A DNA stretch of 5,208 nt from Treponema sp. (GTDB lineage Bacteria; Spirochaetota; Spirochaetia; Treponematales; Breznakiellaceae). Both the position numbers and the translations under genes were made by a program. This document shows positions 1 through 5,208 of the stretch, piece after piece. Where the stretch lies: the NCBI GenBank assembly GCA_031288815.1, contig JAITQR010000235.1:1-5208 (forward strand). The letters are read 5' to 3'. Below the pieces are notes generated by a model. The model was not told the DNA's origin, made no database searches, and saw nothing but the letters and a program-made list of their open reading frames with translations. Position 1 is the first letter of the stretch. Every line of letters starts with the position of its first letter.

Positions 1-70
1 AGGGAACCACCGTTCGGGAACGGTTGGCTGAGCGGGTGGCGTCATTGCCGTTTGGACGTTGCAGATTCAT
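1..70 (-). CDS. Start of an unidentified divergent gene (partial, runs off left edge)
   Basis: Read on the - strand, an ATG at 70-68 opens a frame without stops to the window edge, giving 23 complete codons: MNLQRPNGNDATRSANRSRT followed by VVP. A good Shine-Dalgarno AGGAG lies at 80-76, five bases before the ATG. An extended -10 promoter on the same strand (114-122) lies upstream. The visible N-terminus is polar and rich in Arg, Ser, Asn and Thr. It has no hydrophobic segment, so it does not look like a signal peptide or membrane anchor. I do not recognise the family from so short a piece. The call rests on the start context and promoter, not on protein similarity; it is too short to exclude chance, but the SD-ATG-promoter arrangement is convincing. 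Confidence 0.55.
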   Translation of the reverse strand, partial: MNLQRPNGNDATRSANRSRTVVP

Positions 71-113
71 AAACACTCCTGTAGGTTAAACTCTCCTTAT
101 TCGTTGAAGGGGT

Positions 114-122
114 ATTATAGCA
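114..122 (-). promoter_or_regulatory. Extended -10 promoter for the divergent gene
   Basis: On the - strand the sequence reads TGCTATAAT, a perfect TATAAT (119-114) with the TGn extension directly upstream. No good -35 lies at the right distance; the best is TTGCTT with a 15-bp spacer, which fits an extended -10 promoter. Transcription would start near 107, giving a leader of about 37 bases before the ATG at 70. Confidence 0.6.
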
Positions 123-154
123 CAATACGGGAAAAAGCAAAGGAAACGCGTACC

Positions 155-183
155 TTGACCCTGTTTTCTCCCCATGATATGGT
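155..183 (+). promoter_or_regulatory. Sigma-70-type promoter for the yajC-secD-secF operon
   Basis: TTGACC at 155-160 matches the -35 consensus at five of six positions. After a 17-bp spacer comes TATGGT at 178-183 (four of six), preceded directly by TGA, which forms the extended -10 TGn motif at 175-177. Transcription would start near 190, giving a leader of about 30 bases before the yajC ATG at 220. It points away from the - strand promoter at 114-122, so the two transcripts diverge. Confidence 0.6.
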
Positions 184-219
184 GAGGCTCAATTATCTTT
201 GGTCAAGGAAGTTATTGTT

Positions 220-642
220 ATGAATTTATTCGCGTTCTCTCTTCTTATGGCGGCTCCTCAGGGTACGGGAGGTGCGCCTCCGGGTCCGGCCCAGTTTGTT
301 ACCAGCCTGATTCCTTTTGCCGCTATTATCGCCATTTTCTATTTTCTTATTATCCGCCCCCAGAACAAGAAGCAAAAAGAAACCCAACGGATGCTGGGCG
401 CCCTCAAAAAAGGCGACAAGGTGGTTACCATCGGGGGCATTCACGGGACAATCCAGAGTACCAAGGATCACACGGTGATTCTCAGGGTTGATGACAACGT
501 TAAACTTGAATTCAGCCGCAGCGCTATTTCATCCGTGGAAAGCCAGGCTAAAGAGGACAAGTCCGAAAAAGACGAGAAAAAAAACGAATCCGGATCGGAC
601 TCGCCGGCTGACACCGGTTCCTCCGGGAATGCCAAAAACTAA
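220..642 (+). CDS. yajC: Preprotein translocase subunit YajC
   Basis: A 140-residue inner-membrane protein, the small accessory subunit of the SecDF-YajC complex that associates with SecYEG. A short hydrophobic N-terminus and a Gly/Pro-rich stretch (13-24) lead into one transmembrane helix at about 29-45. The family hallmark RPQNKKQKE follows at 46-54, then the conserved cytoplasmic KKGDKVVTIGGIHGTI at 63-78 and a beta-rich segment to about residue 106. The last 34 residues (107-140) are a low-complexity tail of Lys, Glu, Asp, Ser and Gly, longer than in the roughly 110-residue E. coli protein. The ATG at 220 is chosen because AAGGAAG at 205-211 sits eight bases upstream; a TTG at 199 in the same frame has a poorer site and would only add seven residues. 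It is the first gene of the operon, with secD starting 61 bases downstream. Confidence 0.95.
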   Translation: MNLFAFSLLMAAPQGTGGAPPGPAQFVTSLIPFAAIIAIFYFLIIRPQNKKQKETQRMLGALKKGDKVVTIGGIHGTIQSTKDHTVILRVDDNVKLEFSRSAISSVESQAKEDKSEKDEKKNESGSDSPADTGSSGNAKN

Positions 643-703
643 CCGGGTCTTGAAATTGACGCGGTCTTTTTACCGTAAATTTTGACCGATTTGGAGCGAT
701 GTA

Positions 704-2461
704 ATGAGTAAACGGTACCGTTTCCTCATCGTCCTGGTGACGATGGTGATTTGTTTTGTGTTTCTCCTCCCTTCCATTCGCTGGTATCTTATGGTTCCCA
801 AGGAGAAGCAGGCCCTGGCCCTGGAATCCCGGGAACAGATAAAGAACTATTCTTCCCGCACGGCCCGGGCGGATCTGCAGGAACTTCTCGATCTTGCCCA
901 AAACGGAGGGGAACTTCCGGAACGGTTTTCTTTCCTGGCTGCCCAGGCAAAGAGGATCTACAGGGAGAACAAGTTCAAGGCCCCGGAAAAATGGGACGCC
1001 AAAACCACCCTTAACGCGTTTTCCAGCCGGGCGGAAGCCCTGGAGGCCATTGAATCCAGATACCGGGACGATATCTTCGCCCTGAAAAATCTTCAAAAGA
1101 ACGCGATTCAGCTTGGCCTGGATCTTTCCGGCGGACTTTCCATCGTCCTTCAGGCGGATCTGGCGGATCTTCGGGAACGGCTTGGTCGGGATCTTTCGGA
1201 GGAGGATCGCCAGGACGCGATAAACCGGGCTTTGGAGGTGCTGAACAGCCGGATAGACCGTTTCGGCCTTACCGAGCCGGTGATCCGGCCCCAGGGCCAG
1301 GATCAGATTTACGTGGAGATCCCCGGAACCGCCGATCCTGAACGGATAAACGATATCATCATGGGGAAGGGCAGTCTGGCCTTTCACATTGTGGATCAGG
1401 AAGCGTCGGAAGCTTTCGCCGCCTATTACGAGGCCCATCCTACCACCACTTTCGACGGTGTGGGGAACCTGGTAGATCCTACCATCATTCCCGCGGATAC
1501 CATGGTTCTGGGAGTCTATACCAAGGATCGCTACGGCCTGGATGAACAGACCGGTTATACCGCGGTAAAAAAGGAAGTTGGCCTTGACGGTAACCACATC
1601 AGGAGCGCCCAGGTGGAGCGGAACGATCTGGACGGTAAACCCGAGGTAACTTTCTATCTGGACAGCGAGGGAGGGGAGATATTTTACAAACTCACCTCCG
1701 CCAATGTGGAGAAACCGCTGGCTATTGTTATGGACGACCGGGTGAAGTCCCAGGCTATTATCCAGACCGCCATCCGGGACGCGGTACGGCTTACCGGCTT
1801 CGGCATGGACGAGGCGAACAATATCGCCCTTATCCTGAGAACCGCCGCCCTGCCGGTGACACTGGAAGTTGCCAACCAGCAGAGCATTGGGGCGGCCATG
1901 GGCGCGGATACTATCCGTCAGGGTCTTTACGCCCTTCTGGGCGGTCTTGCCGCGGTAATGGCTTTTATGCTGGTCTTCTACAAGGTTTCGGGGATCAACG
2001 CCGTTTTGGCCCAGGTTCTCAATTTTTACCTGATGTTCAGCGTGCTTTCGGCCTTTAACTTTACCCTTACCCTTCCCAGTATCGCGGGTTTTATCCTTAC
2101 CATCGGTATGGCGGTTGACGCCAATGTGATCATCTTTGAGCGGATGAAGGAGGAAATGCGCCTGGGCAAGGGCCGCAGGGCCGTGGTTGACGCGGGCTTC
2201 AACAAGGCGTTCTGGGCAATTATGGACTCCAACATTACCACTTTTATCGCTGCCCTGTTCCTTTCCCAGCTCGGTTCCGGCCCTATTCAGGGTTTCGCGG
2301 TAAGTCTTGCCATCGGGGTCTTTTCATCGGTATTTACCAGCCTCTTTGTCTCCCGGCTTATCTTTGATTTTGGAACCGATGTACTGGGCAGCAAGAACGT
2401 ATCGGTTTCCTGGCGTTCCCAGACCGGCGCCGAGCCTGTAGCCGTAGGGGGAGGCAAGTAA
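704..2461 (+). CDS. secD: Protein translocase subunit SecD
   Basis: A 585-residue polytopic inner-membrane protein. With SecF it uses the proton motive force to complete translocation of exported proteins on the periplasmic side. TM1 lies at about 7-25. A charged, probably helical stretch (about 30-133) precedes the conserved LGLDLSGG motif at 137-144. The P1 base region follows, with RALEVLNSRIDRFG at 175-188 and the EIPG segment near 209. TM2-TM6 occupy about 405-555 and include GMAVDANVIIFER at 468-480. D472 in this motif aligns with the Asp that is E. coli SecD D519 and T. thermophilus SecDF D340, part of the proton pathway. All conserved elements look intact. GGAG at 693-696 is seven bases before the ATG. 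The stop codon overlaps the secF ATG by one base (TAATG), implying translational coupling and co-transcription. Confidence 0.97.
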   Translation: MSKRYRFLIVLVTMVICFVFLLPSIRWYLMVPKEKQALALESREQIKNYSSRTARADLQELLDLAQNGGELPERFSFLAAQAKRIYRENKFKAPEKWDAKTTLNAFSSRAEALEAIESRYRDDIFALKNLQKNAIQLGLDLSGGLSIVLQADLADLRERLGRDLSEEDRQDAINRALEVLNSRIDRFGLTEPVIRPQGQDQIYVEIPGTADPERINDIIMGKGSLAFHIVDQEASEAFAAYYEAHPTTTFDGVGNLVDPTIIPADTMVLGVYTKDRYGLDEQTGYTAVKKEVGLDGNHIRSAQVERNDLDGKPEVTFYLDSEGGEIFYKLTSANVEKPLAIVMDDRVKSQAIIQTAIRDAVRLTGFGMDEANNIALILRTAALPVTLEVANQQSIGAAMGADTIRQGLYALLGGLAAVMAFMLVFYKVSGINAVLAQVLNFYLMFSVLSAFNFTLTLPSIAGFILTIGMAVDANVIIFERMKEEMRLGKGRRAVVDAGFNKAFWAIMDSNITTFIAALFLSQLGSGPIQGFAVSLAIGVFSSVFTSLFVSRLIFDFGTDVLGSKNVSVSWRSQTGAEPVAVGGGK

Positions 2462-3390
2462 TGAAACGGATTATCAGTTTTTCGAAGTTTTTCCTTCCCT
2501 CCGCGATCCTTTCCCTGATCCTGGTGGTTTTCGGAATCGTGGGTTACGCGCTTTGGGGATTTAACCTGGGGGTTGATTTCCAGGCCGGACTTATCCAGGA
2601 AGTGCAGTTTGCCCCCACGGCTTTCGGCCTTACCTGGAAGGGGCAGGGGAACGCCGCCGTGTCCTTTGACCGGAGCAGCCTCTACATCGTGATCTCCGGC
2701 GCGGGGGTGGAAGGGGTTACCCGCCAGTTTTCCTATGCCGCCTACCCCACTTTGGGAGCTTTAACTTCCGCCCTGAACCAGGTGGAGGGCCTGTCGGCAA
2801 GTCCCGGGGCTTCGGCGGATACCAGTACCCAGTGGCTTCTCTACAGCGCCAGGGGGAACCCCCAACTGGGTTCCGATCCCTTTGTGGTACATTACCTCAG
2901 CCCGGGAAGCGATCCTATCCCGATTCAGGATGTCCGGGAGGCTCTGGGCAGCCTGGGAAGGAACGTGCAGGTTCAGCAGGTCGGCCAGGAAGCGGATCGG
3001 CATTTTATGATCCGCATAGAGGAAGCTGAAAGCGACAGCGGAACCCGGAGCGACCAGGTAATTGACATACTGGAAACTTATTTTGGCAGCGGCGGGGTGT
3101 CGGTTATCCGCTCCGACTATGTGGGCTCCCGGTTCTCCAAGAACCTTACCGATCAGGCTGGAATTCTCCTGGGTCTTACCCTGCTCCTTATCCTGGCTTA
3201 CTCCTCCGTCCGGTTTAAGCCCCAGTATGCTATCGGCGCGGTAATCGCCATTATCCACGACGCCGTTATCATGGTTGCCTTTGTAACCTGGACCAGGATG
3301 GAATTTAATACCACAACTATCGCCGCGATTCTTACCATACTGGGCTATTCGATCAATGACACTATTGTTATCTTTGACCGGATAAGGTAA
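2461..3390 (+). CDS. secF: Protein translocase subunit SecF, cut short by an in-frame TAA
   Basis: SecF is the partner of SecD in the proton-driven export complex. This part encodes 309 residues: TM1 at about 12-31, the GVDFQAG motif (37-43, family GxDFxGG), a long periplasmic region (about 47-220), and TM2-TM4 from about 233. TM4 ends in GYSINDTIVIFDRIR (295-309), with D300 matching E. coli SecF D213. The TAA at 3388-3390 is codon 310, where the family has Glu of RIREN. The frame continues after it to 3705, for 414 residues if read through. The product as encoded lacks TM5, TM6 and the conserved Arg of LSRTI, so it is probably non-functional unless the stop is read through or is a sequencing error. 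The ATG is well supported by AGGGGGAGG at 2446-2454. The periplasmic region is larger than in the roughly 320-residue E. coli protein. Confidence 0.88.
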   Translation: MKRIISFSKFFLPSAILSLILVVFGIVGYALWGFNLGVDFQAGLIQEVQFAPTAFGLTWKGQGNAAVSFDRSSLYIVISGAGVEGVTRQFSYAAYPTLGALTSALNQVEGLSASPGASADTSTQWLLYSARGNPQLGSDPFVVHYLSPGSDPIPIQDVREALGSLGRNVQVQQVGQEADRHFMIRIEEAESDSGTRSDQVIDILETYFGSGGVSVIRSDYVGSRFSKNLTDQAGILLGLTLLLILAYSSVRFKPQYAIGAVIAIIHDAVIMVAFVTWTRMEFNTTTIAAILTILGYSINDTIVIFDRIR

Positions 3391-3705
3391 ACCCGCCGGA
3401 TCTACCCGGACGATTCTTTTGATGCCATACTTAACCGTTCCCTTACCGAAACCCTAAGCCGGACCATTATTACCACCCTTACCACCATGCTGGCGGTGGC
3501 ATTCCTCTTTGTCTTTACTTCCGGTTCCATGAAAGACTTTGCCCTGACCCTTCTGGTGGGTATGACCAGCGGCGTTTATTCCACCGTTTTTATCGCCTCG
3601 GGCTTTGTGAATTTCTGGGATATTCAGGCGAAAAAACGGGCGAAAAGACAACGTCCCGTCTCCGTCCCGGCCAAGGCTTCGGCCGCCCGTTCCGTAAAGG
3701 CCTAA
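3391..3705 (+). pseudogene. secF: 3' part of secF (TM5-TM6), separated by the nonsense codon
   Basis: These 104 codons continue the secF frame without any shift and end at the TAA at 3703-3705. They begin TRRIYPDDSFDAILNRSLTE (family: NRRIYPD...), followed by TLSRTIITTLTTM. R334 (3460-3462) corresponds to the conserved Arg that is T. thermophilus SecDF R671, part of the proton route. TM5 lies at about 335-355 and TM6 at about 365-385, with the FALTLLVGMTSGVYST signature between and within them. A Lys/Arg-rich cytoplasmic tail ends the protein. The first in-frame ATG is at 3487 (codon 343), inside TM5, so independent re-initiation would not give a complete membrane half. Apart from the TAA, and Thr for the usual Asn right after it, this stretch looks conserved, so the disruption is recent or apparent. 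Confidence 0.85.
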
Positions 3706-3713
3706 AGGGGGAG
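3706..3713 (+). promoter_or_regulatory. Shine-Dalgarno-like site with no start codon after it
   Basis: AGGGGGAG directly follows the secF stop and closely resembles the secF ribosome site AGGGGGAGG at 2446-2454. Seven bases later, where a start is expected, stands GTT (3721-3723), and just before it ACG (3718-3720). Neither is a normal start. The frame they share runs 30 codons to a TGA at 3808-3810 and encodes nothing I recognise. It may be the remnant of a further operon gene that lost its start and body, or a chance purine run. Confidence 0.3.
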
Positions 3714-3750
3714 ATCCACGGTTAAGCGGATAAGAGCTTCGCGTCAACCA

Positions 3751-3774
3751 ACCCCGCCACGGACCGGGCGGGGT
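3751..3774 (+). terminator. GC-rich hairpin after the sec operon, possible weak terminator
   Basis: ACCCCGCC (3751-3758) and GGCGGGGT (3767-3774) are exact reverse complements around an 8-base loop. The stem lies 45 bases after the end of the secF frame and before the next gene, where a terminator is expected. No T-tract follows (ACCCTT comes next), nor does one follow on the other strand, so intrinsic termination is doubtful. Confidence 0.35.
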
Positions 3775-3811
3775 ACCCTTCGCGTACAATCAAAATCTGT
3801 CCCGACATGAT

Positions 3812-3817
3812 TATAAT
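3812..3817 (+). promoter_or_regulatory. Perfect -10 box immediately before the ATPase gene
   Basis: TATAAT at 3812-3817 sits in an AT-rich patch (3807-3820) in otherwise GC-rich DNA. No recognisable -35 lies 16-18 bp upstream, and TG at 3808-3809 is one base out of register for an extended -10. If used, transcription would start about seven bases downstream, at or next to the A of the ATG at 3824, giving a leaderless mRNA. In agreement, the only ribosome-site-like sequence (TAAGG, 3817-3821) is just two bases from the ATG, too close to act. Confidence 0.4.
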
Positions 3818-3823
3818 AAGGTC

Positions 3824-5208
3824 ATGAAGGAACCATTCAAGCGTCCGGTACGGTTTTTCAACACCACCGGCCCCTGTAACCCCTGCGATCACTACATGCT
3901 GCCCCCCGAGGAACGCCTGGTAGGGGCGCAATTGCACCGGTACATCCGGGACAAGCTGTACTGGGTGCTTCACGCGCCGCGGCAGACGGGGAAGACCACG
4001 TTTCTGCAATCCTGGATGACCGAGATAAACAGGGGCACGGAGGCGGTAGCCTGTTACGTAAGCCTGGAGAGGTGCCAGGGGGTATCCGATCCGGAGCGGT
4101 CGATGCCGGATCTGTGCAAAGCCATCCAGGAATACGCCGAATCGGCTTCTCTGGAGGTTCCGCGGTTGAGGACCGCGGCGGTGAACAGCATGCTGAGCGA
4201 CATACTCAGGGACTGGGCGAAGCTGACGGCGCCGAAGCCGCTGGTGGTATTATTTGACGAAACGGATGTCCTGGTGGATAAAACGCTTATCAGTTTTCTC
4301 AGGCAGTTGCGGGGAGGGTTTGCCGCCCGGGGGGTAGGGCAGTTTCCCGTATCCGTGGCGCTGGTGGGGATGAGGGATCTGAAAGATTACATAACCGCCG
4401 CCAAGGGAGGCGTACCCGTCAATCCGGGCTCGCCGTTTAACATAAAAAGCGATTCGGCGGTTATCGGTAATTTTTCGCGGGATGATGTGGGGCGTCTCTT
4501 CGCCCAGCGGACCGGGGAGACGGGGCAGGGAATCACGGAAGAAGCCCTTGAGCAGGTGTGGGAGCAGAGCCGCGGCCAGCCCTGGATAGTGAATTCGCTC
4601 TTTATGCGGGCTACTATGCGGGTTCTCGATGAGGACAGCCGGGAGACCGTAACGCTGGATCATATACGGGAAGCCCGGCGGCAGATGATAGCCGCCCGGG
4701 AAACCCACCTTGAATCCCTGGCCTACCGCCTGGGGGATCCTTCTATCCGCGCCATTTTGGAGACCATTATCACGGGGAAGTTCGACCTGTCCCTGGCCAG
4801 CGGCAACCCGGCGGTGGAACAGGCCCTGGACATGGGGCTGATCCGCTATGACCAGGAGGGGGGTTACAAGATAGCCAATCCTCTTTACGAGGAGATCATC
4901 ACCCGGCATCTGAATTCCGCCTATTATGCCATGCTGCCGCCGCCGTCGTCATGGAAATGGGAAAGGGAAGACGGGACCCTGGACATGGATAGCTTACTGC
5001 GGGAGTTTGTGAAGTTCTGGCGGCGGCATTCGGAAGTGCTGGAAGGGGATCCCGGTTTTACCGAGGCCTTTCCCCATTTGCTTTTAACGGCCTTTTTACA
5101 ACGGGTAACAAACGGCGGAGGCTACGTGAGCCGGGAAGCGGCGGCGGGCCGGGGGCGCATGGATTTGGCGGTAGAGTACCGCGGGAAGACGGACATAGTG
5201 GAGATAAA
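3824..5208 (+). CDS. P-loop ATPase with C-terminal PD-(D/E)XK nuclease-like domain (partial, runs off right edge)
   Basis: The visible 461 codons resemble a widespread but uncharacterised family of single-chain ATP-binding proteins. The N-terminus carries the family signature FFNTTGPCNPCDHYMLPPEE (11-30). The Walker A motif is APRQTGKT (51-58, K57) and Walker B is LVVLFDE (140-146, D145/E146). A sensor-like SVALVGMRD follows at 177-185, then GQPW-type and helical segments and a winged-helix-like stretch to about residue 365. Near the right edge, GRGRMDLAVEY (443-452) and the following VEI plus AA of an incomplete codon supply the Asp (D447) and E-x-K (E460, probably K462) of a PD-(D/E)XK nuclease fold like that of PDDEXK_9/DUF1703 proteins. 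Its role is unknown; defence, mobile-element or DNA-processing functions are possible. A TAA at 3731 closes the frame upstream and ATG 3824 is the only start before the conserved N-terminus. Ten of 22 Ile codons are ATA, against 5 of 42 in secD, suggesting a different origin. Confidence 0.85.
   Translation, partial: MKEPFKRPVRFFNTTGPCNPCDHYMLPPEERLVGAQLHRYIRDKLYWVLHAPRQTGKTTFLQSWMTEINRGTEAVACYVSLERCQGVSDPERSMPDLCKAIQEYAESASLEVPRLRTAAVNSMLSDILRDWAKLTAPKPLVVLFDETDVLVDKTLISFLRQLRGGFAARGVGQFPVSVALVGMRDLKDYITAAKGGVPVNPGSPFNIKSDSAVIGNFSRDDVGRLFAQRTGETGQGITEEALEQVWEQSRGQPWIVNSLFMRATMRVLDEDSRETVTLDHIREARRQMIAARETHLESLAYRLGDPSIRAILETIITGKFDLSLASGNPAVEQALDMGLIRYDQEGGYKIANPLYEEIITRHLNSAYYAMLPPPSSWKWEREDGTLDMDSLLREFVKFWRRHSEVLEGDPGFTEAFPHLLLTAFLQRVTNGGGYVSREAAAGRGRMDLAVEYRGKTDIVEI

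Noticed and set aside
9..24. Inverted repeat ACCGTTC-gg-GAACGGT as an operator or hairpin
   Set aside because: It lies inside the coding start of the left-edge gene, has only a 2-base centre, and is away from both promoters; probably chance.
199..219. TTG at 199 as the yajC start
   Set aside because: The ATG at 220 has a well-placed AAGGAAG, and the extra seven residues are not needed for any family feature.
656..681. Internal promoter before secD (TTGACG ... TAAATT)
   Set aside because: The spacer is only 14 bp and the -10 match is weak; co-transcription from the yajC promoter is simpler.
548..1597. Long - strand open frame (349 codons) opposite yajC and secD
   Set aside because: It lies antisense to clearly conserved secD, has no recognisable motif, and its openness follows from the GC-rich codon pattern of secD.
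2761..3258. - strand open frame (165 codons) opposite secF
   Set aside because: It is antisense to the conserved secF periplasmic domain and TM2, with no support of its own.
3388..3390. TAA reassigned as a sense codon in this organism
   Set aside because: yajC, secD and the end of the secF frame all terminate with TAA, so TAA works as a normal stop here.
3487..3705. Separate 72-residue membrane protein gene
   Set aside because: It is the in-frame end of secF. The ATG lies inside TM5, and I see no ribosome site before it.
4250..4909. - strand open frame (219 codons) opposite the ATPase gene
   Set aside because: It is the shadow of a frame with clear Walker and nuclease motifs; the translation is Pro/Gly/His-rich with no family resemblance.
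1..5208. CRISPR arrays, tRNA or rRNA genes, insertion-sequence ends
   Set aside because: I saw no regularly spaced repeats, no tRNA- or rRNA-like sequence, and no transposase gene with terminal inverted repeats.

Overview
The window holds a conserved protein-export operon, yajC-secD-secF, on the + strand, followed by the 5' part of an ATPase gene that looks accessory. The start of an unidentified gene leaves the left edge on the - strand. SecD and SecF protein style (long periplasmic insertions, the 'TGSMKDFALxLLVGMTSGVYST'-like C-terminus of SecF, here FTSGSMKDFALTLLVGMTSG) and the moderately GC-rich DNA suggest a spirochaete, most likely a Treponema-like bacterium such as those of the termite gut. 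This is an inference from remembered family features, not from a search.

Layout. Positions 1-70 (-) carry the first 23 codons of a divergent gene. Positions 71-219 are a divergent promoter region with one extended -10 promoter per strand. yajC (220-642), secD (704-2461) and secF (from 2461) follow with short spacing and good Shine-Dalgarno sites, and would be co-transcribed. Their products form the SecDF-YajC membrane complex, which uses the proton gradient to help SecYEG/SecA pull exported proteins across the inner membrane.

The main anomaly is an in-frame TAA (3388-3390) inside secF. It sits exactly where the family has the Glu of the RIREN motif after TM4. The reading frame continues intact for another 104 codons with all expected TM5-TM6 features (to 3705). 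SecF is therefore either a fresh nonsense pseudogene, a readthrough product, or a sequencing/assembly error.

Positions 3706-3823 hold a strong Shine-Dalgarno site with no usable start codon after it, a GC-rich hairpin, and a perfect TATAAT box only 6 bp before the next ATG. From 3824 to the right edge runs a P-loop ATPase with the beginning of a C-terminal PD-(D/E)XK nuclease-like domain. Its isoleucine codon use differs clearly from the sec genes. Loss of secF function, an apparently dead start site and a foreign-looking ATPase gene together suggest that the 3' end of this operon has been remodelled.
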